A stretch of 41,151 bases of DNA, taken from NCBI GenBank assembly GCA_028820635.1, contig JAPPIG010000044.1:1-41151 (forward strand). Direction: 5' to 3'. Below, in pieces: positions 1 through 8,433 of this stretch. This stretch comes from Candidatus Poribacteria bacterium. GTDB lineage: Bacteria > Poribacteria > WGA-4E > WGA-3G. Every line of letters starts with the position of its first letter. The stretch's first letter is position 1. A program made the translations under genes and the position numbers. The notes under the pieces are model-generated. The model searched no databases. It saw only the letters and a list, made by a program, of their open reading frames with translations, and was not told the DNA's origin.

Positions 1-53
1 ACGTCCTAAATGTGACGTGCAAACGTCCTAAATGTGACGTGCAAACGTCCTAA
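1..53. repeat. 22-bp tandem repeat, two full copies plus 9 bases
   Basis: The unit ACGTCCTAAATGTGACGTGC followed by AA is repeated exactly at 1-22 and 23-44, and the first nine bases recur at 45-53. There are no unique spacers, so this is a tandem array and not CRISPR. It may continue upstream of the window edge. No function is evident. Confidence 0.85.
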
Positions 54-60
54 TTCAATG

Positions 61-97
61 TGTAGATCGGGGAGGACGAAGCGAAACTTAACCGACA
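61..97. repeat. Degenerate copy of the GTAGGTCGGG...CCCGAC dispersed element
   Basis: The stretch begins TGTAGATCGG, passes through GAAGCGAAAC and ends ACCGACA. It matches, with substitutions, the arms of the perfect inverted repeat at 9710-9866. Only one arm is present. It lies upstream of the protease gene and looks like a decayed dispersed element. Confidence 0.5.
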
Positions 98-174
98 ATA
101 TGCTTTGTACGAAAACTTTACACATCTATAGACAAATAAACGCACTTTTGACGTGATAAAATTCTAAAAAGGAT

Positions 175-204
175 TTGACACTTCTGGAACTAAAATGTTA
201 GAAT
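175..204 (+). promoter_or_regulatory. Predicted sigma-70-type promoter of the HtrA-like gene
   Basis: A consensus -35 box TTGACA lies at 175-180 and a -10 box TAGAAT at 199-204, with an 18-base spacer. The start codon of the protease is 57 bases downstream of the -10 box. Prediction from sequence only. Confidence 0.55.
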
Positions 205-260
205 TCTGGATAAATTTACAAACGAATTCATTTCGTTTAATTAAACAATAAGGAGCAACC

Positions 261-1676
261 ATGAAACATATACTTCAGAAAACATCCATCCTTTTATTGC
301 TTTTTACATTTATTACAGCAAACGCCAATGCAGCGCACAACTGGACAGAGCAGATTGCCGCCTTCAAACCGATGGTGGTGAATATTGAAACCGCCTCTGA
401 GGTCGTCTTTGAAACGGAATCAAAAGGCACAAGTTTCGCCACCGGTTTCGTCGTTGATGCAGAACGTGGGATAATCGCTACCAACCGGCATGTTACAGGT
501 AGCAGTCCTGCCTATGTCAAAATCAATTTTCATGATGGCAGCTTCACCGAAGCAAATATCCTTTACTACGATCCAACACACGACTTTGGATTTTACAAAA
601 TTGATCCTGCTGAAGTTGAATTTGAACTGAAAGCCGTTGAACTTGGTGAATGGGATAAACTCTCCCTCGGTGATGAACTACTGCTGATTGGCAACAACGA
701 AAAAGAGGAATATTCCATCAAAGTTGGAACGATTACAAACCTTAATGTCAACAAAGGTGATAGACATTCAAGTTACATACATACGACATTTGACAGAACA
801 GGCGGGTCAAGTGGTAGTCCTGTGTGGAACACCGCTGGCGAGGTAATCGCTATCCATGCGCGTGGAACAGATACCTCCAGTTTTGAACTGCCCATTGATT
901 ATCTCATTGATGCATTGGAATTAATTCAGAATGAAATCTCGATTCAACGTGGCGAAATCGGTGTTGATTTGGAACTGATCTCTATTGGGGAAGCGATAAA
1001 ACACTTTAATTTTCCAGAGGCTTTACGCAAAGAGATTGGTCCTTCCAAAGCAGGAACACCAAAGGTTATTCAAATTGAGTCTATGGTGCCAAGGACTACT
1101 GGTGAAACTACTCTCCGTGCATCTGATATTATCTATCGTATCAACGATGAACTCATCCGAGATGACCTATACACCTTTGACGCTATCCTGAATCAAAACG
1201 TTGGTAAAGAAGTAACCTTGGACATCTACCGTAATGGCGAAAACCTTAGCCTTAAAGTCCCTGTGGAAAATTTAGAAAAAAAGAAAGTACAAAGATTTGT
1301 GAGGTTCGGTGGTGCTGTGTTCCATGACATTACACCTCAGTTGCGTCGGTTACTTTATCTTGAAGCCGATGGTGTTTATCTGCCTCATGCTGCAGCCGGC
1401 AGTAGTTTTTCTCGGGTCGGTGTACAAGAACGCAACGGAAACTCAAAGGTGGTTATCCTCAATATAAATGGGAAGCAGATTCGGAATCTGGACGATTTCA
1501 TTGAGGCGTGCAAAACAATTACCGATGGACAACACACCTTCGTTGTTGTCCGAGATTTCAACTTGTTTGATAGTTCCCCAACTCCGAAAAGTCTAACGGT
1601 CAACCTCAAATTCGGACCGCTACAACAATTTGAATGGGATTCTGAGAAGTTAGATTGGGAAAAAGTGGTTCAATAA
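261..1676 (+). CDS. Secreted trypsin-like serine protease, HtrA/DegP-like, with PDZ domains
   Basis: A 471-residue exported protease of the S1C (HtrA/Deg) type, expected in the periplasm, where the family handles misfolded proteins. Residues 1-25 form a signal peptide (hydrophobic stretch ILLLLFTF, then NANAA). The catalytic triad is readable: His77 in TNRHV, Asp108 in DPTHDFGFYKI and Ser184 in GGSSGSPVW; the usual GNSGGP is changed to GSSGSP. Two PDZ-like regions follow: about 270-345 (the segment ending VTLDIYRNG) and about 370-455 (containing VVILNINGKQIRNLDDF). The start is set by AAGGAG eight bases before the ATG, and a good promoter lies upstream. The gene stands alone; its neighbour is on the other strand. 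Protease class is clear; which Deg paralogue it matches is not. Confidence 0.88.
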   Translation: MKHILQKTSILLLLFTFITANANAAHNWTEQIAAFKPMVVNIETASEVVFETESKGTSFATGFVVDAERGIIATNRHVTGSSPAYVKINFHDGSFTEANILYYDPTHDFGFYKIDPAEVEFELKAVELGEWDKLSLGDELLLIGNNEKEEYSIKVGTITNLNVNKGDRHSSYIHTTFDRTGGSSGSPVWNTAGEVIAIHARGTDTSSFELPIDYLIDALELIQNEISIQRGEIGVDLELISIGEAIKHFNFPEALRKEIGPSKAGTPKVIQIESMVPRTTGETTLRASDIIYRINDELIRDDLYTFDAILNQNVGKEVTLDIYRNGENLSLKVPVENLEKKKVQRFVRFGGAVFHDITPQLRRLLYLEADGVYLPHAAAGSSFSRVGVQERNGNSKVVILNINGKQIRNLDDFIEACKTITDGQHTFVVVRDFNLFDSSPTPKSLTVNLKFGPLQQFEWDSEKLDWEKVVQ

Positions 1677-1718
1677 GCAGGTTTGATGGACATCAAAAGG
1701 GTTCGTCTCTCGTTTGCT

Positions 1719-2561
1719 TCAAAACCACAATTCAGCAGAGATAAAATGCGACGTGAAACGTGCTTCATAAATTCGGGCGTAATTTATATATATATCAATA
1801 ATCCGCAGACCAACACCACCGGTTAACGCACCGTTTGAACTGCCGACTCGCATAGAAAAAAACGATGTCGGAATCCATTCGGCACCAAAGTAAAATTCCG
1901 GTTCTGCATCTTCTGTAGAGAGCGCAATGTCTGCGGAGAATTGATAGGACTCATAACGGTAGGCAGTGCCAAGTGTTATCCACTGAATACCGCGTCCATC
2001 AAGGTTTTGCAACAGGCATCCGAATTTGAGTTCTGGACGTGGTTTGAAAAGCAAACCGATGTCATACGAGGTATGGTACCCGAAGAATTGGTAATAATCG
2101 GAAGGATGGCGACGTTTGAATTTGAGGCTTAATCCTACAGCAAAATATGCACCGAGTTGGCGCGCTAAACTGTAGTAATTAAAGTCAGGAACACCACTTG
2201 GGACATCAAGAGCAATCTTGTTTCCCCAATAAAGACTGTAGCCGCGCCAACTATAGCCAACGCCTTTCGGGTCAAATCGGTAATAATGCCGATCATGAAA
2301 CTTAGTGAGACCGAAAAACTTAACACCCTGCCACTGAATTAATCCTGCAGGATTCCAAAAACCAGTAGTCGCGTCGTCAGCGACAGCCGTAAAAGCATTC
2401 CCCATTGCTAATGCTCGGGCACCGACATATAGCGGACGCGCAGTTTCAAACGGAAATTCTGTCTGCCCCAAAACAGGTATTGCAATCAAGAAAAGACCGG
2501 CAGCGAAGAGGCACGCGATAGGTTTTTGACCAAGATGTCCTAAAAAACCCATTTCAGTCAT
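1719..2561 (-). CDS. Outer-membrane beta-barrel protein, PorV/PorQ-like
   Basis: A predicted outer-membrane protein of the PorV/PorQ (UPF0164, FadL-like) kind. The best clue is the block ALAMGNAFTAVADDATTG followed by FWNPAGL near the mature N terminus, a hallmark of that group, followed by alternating aromatic/polar strands and a C terminus ending ISAELWF, typical of barrels. The open frame extends to 2696 from a GTG, but I prefer the ATG at 2561: it puts a clean signal peptide (hydrophobic ACLFAAGLFLIAIPVLGQ) at the N terminus, although the ribosome site is weak (ACCGAGATAACG). An alternative ATG is at 2552. The length from 2561 is 280 residues. A minus-strand promoter lies at 2724-2752. 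Members of the group assist type IX secretion or form channels; no secretion genes are nearby, so the role is open. Confidence 0.72.
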   Translation of the reverse strand: MTEMGFLGHLGQKPIACLFAAGLFLIAIPVLGQTEFPFETARPLYVGARALAMGNAFTAVADDATTGFWNPAGLIQWQGVKFFGLTKFHDRHYYRFDPKGVGYSWRGYSLYWGNKIALDVPSGVPDFNYYSLARQLGAYFAVGLSLKFKRRHPSDYYQFFGYHTSYDIGLLFKPRPELKFGCLLQNLDGRGIQWITLGTAYRYESYQFSADIALSTEDAEPEFYFGAEWIPTSFFSMRVGSSNGALTGGVGLRIIDIYINYARIYEARFTSHFISAELWF

Positions 2562-2723
2562 CGTTATCTCGGTAATCGCTTTTAAACATCTGTATAAAAC
2601 CCATCTCACGATGTGATAAAAACACCATTCCGTCATGGGTTTACTGTCCGATGTTGGCATGGACTGCGTTTTTCTGTACCACTTTATTCCCAACACTAAA
2701 ATTTAAAATTCAGGGCATATTTT

Positions 2724-2752
2724 AGTATATTATAAATGTGTATTGCCGTCAA
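2724..2752 (-). promoter_or_regulatory. Predicted promoter of the PorV-like gene
   Basis: On the minus strand TTGACG (2747-2752) and TATACT (2724-2729) are separated by 17 bases. This implies a leader of roughly 150 bases before the preferred start at 2561. Sequence prediction only. Confidence 0.5.
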
Positions 2753-2762
2753 GAACATGTTA

Positions 2763-2828
2763 GTCCAGACACAGAGTCATTCAATTGTCCCAAAACATCT
2801 TTGTTAGAGGGGTTTGTAACCCCGATTT
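2763..2828 (+). repeat. 66-bp direct repeat, copy 1
   Basis: Starts GTCCAGACACAGAGTCATTC and ends GGTTTGTAACCCCGATTT. It is identical to 2931-2996 except for C/T at 2772/2940. The pair is offset by 168 bases inside the gene-free stretch 2697-3298. An open frame of 103 codons over this pair repeats the same peptide twice and is not considered a gene. Confidence 0.9.
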
Positions 2829-2930
2829 AATAACAAATGTGTTTAATCGCAATTCATTACGCCTCTTTTTAGTTTTTGAGGTCCAATTAGATGATTCTGA
2901 ATTAGAAAATCGACAATTGAATGCCTCTGA

Positions 2931-2996
2931 GTCCAGACATAGAGTCATTCAATTGTCCCAAAACATCTTTGTTAGAGGGGTTTGTAACCCCGATTT
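2931..2996 (+). repeat. 66-bp direct repeat, copy 2
   Basis: Second copy of the repeat at 2763-2828, 65 of 66 bases the same. Its last 19 bases also form the left arm of the hairpin at 2978-3032, so the unit carries half of a palindrome. Confidence 0.9.
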
Positions 2997-3032
2997 TTCA
3001 TGTTGTGTATCTGAAATCGGGGTTACAAACCC
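2978..3032. repeat. Long hairpin with 19-bp perfect stem
   Basis: GGGTTTGTAACCCCGATTT at 2978-2996 is perfectly complementary to 3014-3032, with a 17-base loop. The arm core GGTTTGTAACC is itself nearly palindromic. Copy 1 of the direct repeat has the same left arm but no adjacent right arm. Confidence 0.85.
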
Positions 3033-3057
3033 GCAGCATGCCAAAAGCGCATGCTGC
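3033..3057. repeat. 9-bp stem hairpin abutting the previous one
   Basis: GCAGCATGC (3033-3041) pairs with GCATGCTGC (3049-3057) around a 7-base loop. It begins directly after the 19-bp stem, so two hairpins stand back to back. Confidence 0.8.
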
Positions 3058-3157
3058 GTTGATTCCCTACGGGATTTATCAAACTCACGTTATTAGTACA
3101 GGCCCAGAGGCATTCAATTCTCCAGTAATTTCACATTTTATCATAAGTCTTTTCTTA

Positions 3158-3183
3158 TAGGAGCGATTCGGAGATCGCTCCTA
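3158..3183. repeat. 10-bp stem hairpin (TAGGAGCGAT)
   Basis: TAGGAGCGAT at 3158-3167 pairs perfectly with ATCGCTCCTA at 3174-3183; the loop is TCGGAG. It is part of the short dispersed palindrome family in this window. No gene is seen between 2697 and 3298. Confidence 0.8.
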
Positions 3184-3219
3184 CAGAAAACGTGTCTCTT
3201 TAATTTCAAAGTTCACTAT

Positions 3220-3261
3220 AATAAAAAACGCGTTTGTAGTCGCGCATACAAAGCGCGACTA
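3220..3261 (-). terminator. Hairpin, possible terminator of the lectin gene cluster
   Basis: TAGTCGCGC (3237-3245) and GCGCGACTA (3253-3261) form a perfect 9-bp stem. Read on the minus strand, downstream of the 676-residue protein gene, the stem is followed after about nine bases by TTTTTTATTATA. The gap before the T run is longer than usual, so it may simply be another dispersed palindrome. Confidence 0.4.
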
Positions 3262-3298
3262 TTCATAAATGTAAAATATCTTACTTATCCTCAGTATT

Positions 3299-5329
3299 TT
3301 ACTTAGGTTGTATCGTAGAAAGTAAACCGTCATTTTCAAGGATAGCTTGTCGTGTCATAATCCAAACAGTACTTTCTGGACCGGTTGCTTGCCAAGCACC
3401 TTTAAAGTTCATGACAACGTAGTCTTTCTCAGCATCTGATAGTGTTTGCTCAGGATAAATTTCATTGGGTTCCCAAGGAATGTAGGTAGCAGGTTCACCA
3501 CCATCCCATTGCCATTTTCCTTCTTCTTCTAAATCATTGAGTCCAATCCAGAAGAAGCCGCTGCCAAAAATTTCCGTAATCCATTTATGTTCTGCTTCAT
3601 CGTTTATTGAGACGAGATGCGCACCGTTTTTTGTTGCTTGAAGATGCGCGTCATAGAAATCTTCACACGCAATCAATTTGTACGCGTGACCATTTGCGGG
3701 ATTAACTACCCATACATCTGGTATTTGTGGATCATTAGGAGGCGTTGGATCTTGAGCCTCAATGACATGACGGGGTGTGTCAGTAAAAATTAGAGTCCCG
3801 TTCAGTTTCAAGATTAGTTCATTCTGCTGTGTTTTACCTTCTATTTCAACTGGACCGGCTTCTGCTGTGAGGACAATGTATTTGACGCGGAAGAAATAGT
3901 CGCCAGGTTTTTCCACGTATACTGAAAAGTGTCCATCGTCATCTGTCCGAATGTTTGCTTTTGAAGAATAGTCGTCAACATTTCTTCTGCGAATCCTTGC
4001 ATCTGGGGATTCCTTCCGTGGTTCCTTCATTTCAATTTTCACGCTTGCATTTTTAAGAGGCAATCCGTTAGCGTAAACAACTCTGCCGAGTATATGAGTT
4101 CGTTGTTTGACGGTAATTTCCACGTTCTCAACGGCATCTCCAGGTTTAATCCCAAATATGAATCGATCAGAAGTAAGCGGCAGAGGACCTGTCTTGTTAT
4201 CAATGATGATATGTCCAATTTTAATCGATATAATTTCAAATTCAGACTCTAAGCGTGACAAATACACCATTTGGGAGGTAAGTCTTGTTGTGTCATGCGG
4301 TATATCTTCAGACAAATTGTGAAGTCGAAGTGGGCCAGATTCAATATCTGTAAAAGAAAATTTACCTTTTGTATTCGTTCGCGATATAGATAAAGTGCGT
4401 GGTTTATCCATAGACTTAGAAGCTCTGAATATCTCTGACATAACCCAACCGTCGATGAACTGGACAGGTTGCGCACCAAACGTGAACCCTGAAACAGCGT
4501 TGCCTTCTGTATCCACTACATGTCCTGAAAACGTGGATGTTTCCGGTGTAGATGGATCGGTCTCAGAAAGAGAATGAGGAACATCTTTTTGGACTTGTGC
4601 TAAAGGTGGCACTTGAACCTCAATGTCTTCGGTAGGATTTGCGAGCGTTTTGCCACCAAGCATCAACACGAGTTTTTGATGGGGTTGTTCTTCTGAAATC
4701 AGAATTTCCTCGGTTGTAGCTAACATCTTTTGATATTCCACTGATACAGTGTAGGAGCCTGGGTCATCTACATATTTTACAAAGTAACCATTAGCATCAA
4801 GTTCAGTTAAGGACCCTTTTAGACCAATGCCCCGTCCATCCAACCTGCGCCCGCTTAATTTTAGGAAAACTTTTGTGTTTTTTAAAGGTGTACCATCAAG
4901 ATTAAGTACTTGTCCCCTGATTTGTATTCCCTTATGCACTATGATTTCTATATCTTTGATATCTGCCTTTTGAGTAGTTCTAAATATGAGACCCCCAAAA
5001 TCGTATTCCTGTCGAATTGGGTAGAGTATTACACCTGCAATATTGACTGACCGAATCGTATACGCAGACTTATTTTCAGGTAACAACATTAATTTTACCG
5101 CAGAAGTGGTTGTAGATATAGAGAAGAGTCCTGTTTCATCAGTTTCTGATATATCCGTTGCTCCAGTATGTAACTCACGGAGTGCCACTGTAACACTGGC
5201 GACAGGATTTCCTGCCTCATCAATAAGATGACCGGAAAATGTACCAGCGAAACTCATTGGAGATATAACAAGTAGGAATACGAGGTTTGTAAGGAAAACA
5301 GCAGGAAAGATAAAGTAAGAACGGTTCAT
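3299..5329 (-). CDS. Secreted protein with four regulatory-like beta domains and a C-type-lectin-like domain
   Basis: A 676-residue exported protein. Residues 1-28 are a signal peptide (VFLTNLVFLLVISPMSFA). Four carboxypeptidase-regulatory-like (Ig-like) domains can be read from their GxVxxxxGxPLxN signatures: about 30-85, 135-205 (GQVLNLDGTPLKNTKV), 267-345 (FSGHVVDTEGNAV) and 413-490 (GRVVYANGLPLKNASV). Residues 540-668 form a C-type-lectin-like domain with HLVSINDEAE, FWIGLND, WQWDGGEP and WEPN. The usual disulfide partners are missing; only Cys555 is visible. It is the longest of three tandem paralogues and appears to carry the two-domain module twice, where the others carry it once. AAAGGAGA lies eight bases before the ATG. 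Probable role is surface glycan or matrix binding; that is inferred from the domains. Confidence 0.8.
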   Translation of the reverse strand: MNRSYFIFPAVFLTNLVFLLVISPMSFAGTFSGHLIDEAGNPVASVTVALRELHTGATDISETDETGLFSISTTTSAVKLMLLPENKSAYTIRSVNIAGVILYPIRQEYDFGGLIFRTTQKADIKDIEIIVHKGIQIRGQVLNLDGTPLKNTKVFLKLSGRRLDGRGIGLKGSLTELDANGYFVKYVDDPGSYTVSVEYQKMLATTEEILISEEQPHQKLVLMLGGKTLANPTEDIEVQVPPLAQVQKDVPHSLSETDPSTPETSTFSGHVVDTEGNAVSGFTFGAQPVQFIDGWVMSEIFRASKSMDKPRTLSISRTNTKGKFSFTDIESGPLRLHNLSEDIPHDTTRLTSQMVYLSRLESEFEIISIKIGHIIIDNKTGPLPLTSDRFIFGIKPGDAVENVEITVKQRTHILGRVVYANGLPLKNASVKIEMKEPRKESPDARIRRRNVDDYSSKANIRTDDDGHFSVYVEKPGDYFFRVKYIVLTAEAGPVEIEGKTQQNELILKLNGTLIFTDTPRHVIEAQDPTPPNDPQIPDVWVVNPANGHAYKLIACEDFYDAHLQATKNGAHLVSINDEAEHKWITEIFGSGFFWIGLNDLEEEGKWQWDGGEPATYIPWEPNEIYPEQTLSDAEKDYVVMNFKGAWQATGPESTVWIMTRQAILENDGLLSTIQPK

Positions 5330-5693
5330 AGTCGATGTCTCCTTTTTATAAATATGTGGTCATAAAAACAAGAGTAGCTGCGCTTACAAAAGTGGCGTAC
5401 AGACAATCTACTACATAAAAGCAATTTATGTGCCAATCCGAACCGCTAAATACATAGAAATTTTGACCCAAAAGATAAAACCCTGCACAAAAACGTGCAA
5501 GGTTTACTCATGCTGCACAGTATGGGGCATTTCGGGCATTCGATGTTGATTTGGCAATGAATTGCCCGACTACAACAGCATTGCTACAAATGAAGAGTCA
5601 CCTATAGTTCACAAATCTGTGCAAAGTTGCACCCAATAAAAATGAGCAGCTCACATAATTTAGGCTTTTCTAAAACCGACCTGTTACCTATCT
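5330..5693. other. Gene-free spacer between two lectin paralogues
   Basis: No supported gene on either strand. It holds the ribosome site of the downstream paralogue (5330-5345) and a terminator-like hairpin at 5478-5505. The piece GCGCTTACAAAAGTGGCG (5378-5395) resembles the short dispersed palindromes. The rest shows nothing recognisable. Confidence 0.6.
5470..5505 (-). terminator. Probable rho-independent terminator
   Basis: On the minus strand AAACCTTGCAC and GTGCAGGGTTT (5478-5488 with 5495-5505) form an 11-position stem with one mismatch and a 6-base loop. TTTTATCTTTT overlaps and follows the 3' arm. It sits about 190 bases beyond the frame-corrected end of the middle lectin paralogue. 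Confidence 0.6.
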
Positions 5694-5768
5694 TTCGTTG
5701 GTGTTTTAGCTTTCAAACCATCTTTTTCAATGATGGCGGTCCGTGTCGTATGCCAAGCAGGATGTCCC
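5694..5768 (-). other. Out-of-frame remnant C-terminal tail of the middle lectin paralogue
   Basis: The 1260-base frame above stops at a TAG right after WVAIG. In the next frame this stretch encodes ...PAWHTTRTAIIEKDGLKAK and ends at TAA 5694-5696. It aligns without gaps to the tail of the 676-residue paralogue (STVWIMTRQAILENDGLL). Removing one G from GATTGGGTAGGGG restores a continuous protein of about 443 residues. The base change lies next to G runs, so it could be a true mutation or a read/assembly error. Confidence 0.8.
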
Positions 5769-7028
5769 CTACCCAATCGCTACCCATTGACTTTCTCCAA
5801 AGGACATGATGACGTAATCTTTTTCTTCATCATCAAGATCGTTTGGGAAAATATCGCCATCTGCCCAGTTAGTGTATGTGACAGGTTCACCGCTATCCCA
5901 TTGCCATTCACCTTCTTTTGCGACATCGGTCAATCCTATCCAAGTAGGACCGTACCGAAAGATGGTCTCAAGCCATATCTGCTCTGCCTCGCTATTAATA
6001 GAAACGAGATGTGCGTCTTCAAGGATAGCTTTAGTTTGCGCGTCTTCCCAACTCGTGCAAGTAATCTTTTTGTAGATATGCTGATTCTCAGGATTGGCTA
6101 CCCACACATCTGTAGCATCGTGAAGAAATGTAGAGCGAAGTGGACGTGTCATTACACTTTGCGGTGCTGGATCCGGCGCGTTGCTGTCAAGCGTCAAGAC
6201 CAATGCCTCAGGGAGACTATCCTCTTTAAAGATAAAAAAATCGGACCCAGTGACAAGTTCTTGATACGTGGCGAATGCAGAATAAATCCCAGGTTCATCT
6301 ATGTAATGAACAAAGTTTCCATCGGTATCGGTATGTAGGGACTTTCCCAGTAGAGGTAGACTTTCTGTTCCATCCATGCGGCATTGGTGTAATGTAATAT
6401 GGACGCGCGTGTTGGGAAGCGGCGGACCATCTTTGTAAAGGATCTTACCGTGTATTTTCGTCCGAAATTTCACAGTAACTTCCACACCTTCTATTTTAGC
6501 CCCATCTTTGATACCGAATGGAACCATCTCAAAATATGAAGAAGACGGTGGCGGATGAAATGTGATTTTTCCGAACCGTATCGTTTGAATTTCCAGATCA
6601 GTTTCAAAATCTACGTCCGTATGTGTTGGTAACTTATCTTTTCCTGCTACCAATTGATACATACCCGACTTAATTTCAAGGAACTTGAATTGCCCATTTG
6701 AGTCGCTCTTCGATTCTGGAGGAACGAGGCGTTCCTGGAAATCAGCAAAATCATCTTTCCTGTTAACCGATTCGTTGGGCGGAGTTCGTTCAAAAGAAGG
6801 GTAGTAAGGTACAGTGTGACGTAATGGTACCACATTACCGTCCCTGAACGCTAAGGGTAAAAGTACTATTGATACCCCATCAACCGGTTTGCCATTTACA
6901 TTTACGACACGACCCGTGAACGTCGCTGAGTCCGCCTCAAGACTAATATTTAATGTAAATACAAGTCCTAATGCCACAAATGCAACAAGGAACGCAAAAG
7001 ATTGTTTGGTGAAAAAGGAAAAAACCAT
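5769..7028 (-). CDS. Secreted regulatory-like/C-type-lectin-like protein, frameshifted near its end
   Basis: A 419-residue open frame, second of three tandem paralogues. Residues 1-34 carry an N-terminal hydrophobic export segment (FAFLVAFVALGLVFTL). One two-domain regulatory-like module follows: about 37-115 (FTGRVVNVNGKPVDGV) and about 195-290 (GKILYKDGPPLPNTRV). The lectin-like domain runs from 307 (DVWVANPEN) through HLVSINSEAE, TWIGLTD and WQWDSGEPVTYTNW, and stops abruptly after QWVAIG, about 24 residues short of its paralogues. The missing tail exists in the adjacent frame (5694-5768). AAGGAGAT lies seven bases before the ATG, so the start is firm. The truncated form still holds most of the lectin fold but loses the last strand. 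Confidence 0.78.
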   Translation of the reverse strand: MVFSFFTKQSFAFLVAFVALGLVFTLNISLEADSATFTGRVVNVNGKPVDGVSIVLLPLAFRDGNVVPLRHTVPYYPSFERTPPNESVNRKDDFADFQERLVPPESKSDSNGQFKFLEIKSGMYQLVAGKDKLPTHTDVDFETDLEIQTIRFGKITFHPPPSSSYFEMVPFGIKDGAKIEGVEVTVKFRTKIHGKILYKDGPPLPNTRVHITLHQCRMDGTESLPLLGKSLHTDTDGNFVHYIDEPGIYSAFATYQELVTGSDFFIFKEDSLPEALVLTLDSNAPDPAPQSVMTRPLRSTFLHDATDVWVANPENQHIYKKITCTSWEDAQTKAILEDAHLVSINSEAEQIWLETIFRYGPTWIGLTDVAKEGEWQWDSGEPVTYTNWADGDIFPNDLDDEEKDYVIMSFGESQWVAIG

Positions 7029-7134
7029 CTCAAATATCTCCTTCTGGATTGTCGAATATTATGATAGCATTTTAGTGAAATTTTTCAGGCAAAACATGTT
7101 ATTTTCGTCGGGTATTCGTGCATTGAACACGAAA

Positions 7135-8367
7135 TTATCGGGATTTTGCTGGTGTTATATTTTTTTCAAGGATTGCCTTTTTGACAAGGTATCGGAATGG
7201 ACTTCTTGCATCAATGCCTATCCATTTTTTTGTAGCAGCGTCCATAGCGATATAAACTTCTCCTTTATCAGTAGGTATCTCTCTCGATTTTTGATTGCCC
7301 CAATTAGTGTATGTGACCGGTTCTTGGTTATGCCACTGTTCCCGTTTTTCAGAAAGGCGTAGTCCAATCCAATAATAATCTTTTTGTGAAAAAAGACTTT
7401 CTATCCATTTTTGTTCAGTCTCGTCGTTGATGGTAACAAGATAGGCGTTTTCTGCTTTGGCTATGCCTACCGCTTCATACCAACTTTTACAGGAAATTGT
7501 TTTATACGCGTGCCCATTTGTGGGATTTACTGCCCAAATAGCCTGCCGGGCTTTCCATCTTTCGTGGGATGACAACCGTGAGTTGGTTTCTGAAATATTG
7601 GACTTGTCGGTTGGAGTTTTTTCAATAAGTTTCAAAATCAATGTATCGGATTGCTCCCCATCTTTTAAGAGGATCGGTTCGGATATAGTCGAGTAGTTGT
7701 AATATTCAGCCGACACGGTGTAAGTCGCAGCCTCACGTACATATTCTGCCAAATAACCATCCGAATCAGTCTTAACACTCCCATCAAATCGGGCACTACT
7801 ATCCCAGAACATACGTGGTTGGATATTTAGTTTAACGAGCGCATTGACAAGCGGTATCCCATCATCAAATACGATCTGAGCTCGTATTTTCATCCGAGGT
7901 AGTACAGTGACCTCTACATCTTTGAGGTGTTCACCGCTTTCAACAACAAATGGCATCTGGCGAAGTGAGTTATACTTAGTGGCATAGATGGTTAAGCCCT
8001 CAATTTGAACGGTTTTAATTTCAAAGTCTGAACGTCGCTCAGGTAAAAGCAGCAATTCTGTTGTACCAGATGGTATGTTGGTAAAAGAAAAATGCCCATT
8101 GGCATTAGTCACTGCCCCAGACAGAGTGGCACTCGGTCTCGGAAAACTGTCTCTTTCGGCCAATTCAACAGCACGAATACCGATTTCAACGCCTGCAACT
8201 GGTTTTCCCTGCACATCCATAACACGACCAGAAATTGTTGTTTGTGGTTGCTTCTTATCCTCAATAATAATGTTGTTATTAATGTTACCGCAAGAAATTA
8301 TAAGAGTAGAAATGACCATTCCAATGAAAATGATAAGAATATATCTTCTAAAATTTGAGATTGTCAT
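7135..8367 (-). CDS. Lipoprotein with regulatory-like domains and a C-type-lectin-like domain
   Basis: A 410-residue protein, first in transcription order of the three paralogues. Unlike the others it has a lipobox: LIISC with Cys26 followed by GNINNN, so it is probably lipid-anchored instead of released. Regulatory-like domains lie at about 45-120 (ISGRVMDVQGKPVAGV) and about 155-230 (AQIVFDDGIPLVNALV). The lectin-like domain occupies 276-405 (AVNPTNGHAY, YLVTINDETE, YYWIGL, QEPVTYTNWGN, then RYLVKKAILEK). AAAGGAATT precedes the ATG. A minus-strand promoter at 8434-8461 may serve this gene and the two paralogues downstream, which are 106 and more than 360 bases apart. Substrate unknown. Confidence 0.78.
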   Translation of the reverse strand: MTISNFRRYILIIFIGMVISTLIISCGNINNNIIIEDKKQPQTTISGRVMDVQGKPVAGVEIGIRAVELAERDSFPRPSATLSGAVTNANGHFSFTNIPSGTTELLLLPERRSDFEIKTVQIEGLTIYATKYNSLRQMPFVVESGEHLKDVEVTVLPRMKIRAQIVFDDGIPLVNALVKLNIQPRMFWDSSARFDGSVKTDSDGYLAEYVREAATYTVSAEYYNYSTISEPILLKDGEQSDTLILKLIEKTPTDKSNISETNSRLSSHERWKARQAIWAVNPTNGHAYKTISCKSWYEAVGIAKAENAYLVTINDETEQKWIESLFSQKDYYWIGLRLSEKREQWHNQEPVTYTNWGNQKSREIPTDKGEVYIAMDAATKKWIGIDARSPFRYLVKKAILEKNITPAKSR

Positions 8368-8433
8368 TATTTAATTCCTTTTGAATTTAGGTGTTCTGAC
8401 TTTCTTTGTCTTAAGCTGTGACTACATAAGCAC

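Noticed and set aside
1..53. Possible CRISPR array
   Set aside because: The 22-base units are directly joined, with no unique spacers and no cas genes nearby.
2785..3096. Open frame of 103 codons on the plus strand
   Set aside because: It is produced by the duplicated 66-base repeat; the peptide repeats itself, runs through the hairpins, and has no ribosome site.
5730..6338. 202-codon plus-strand frame
   Set aside because: It lies opposite the middle lectin gene, which has a signal, domains and a ribosome site. The plus-strand peptide has no family features.
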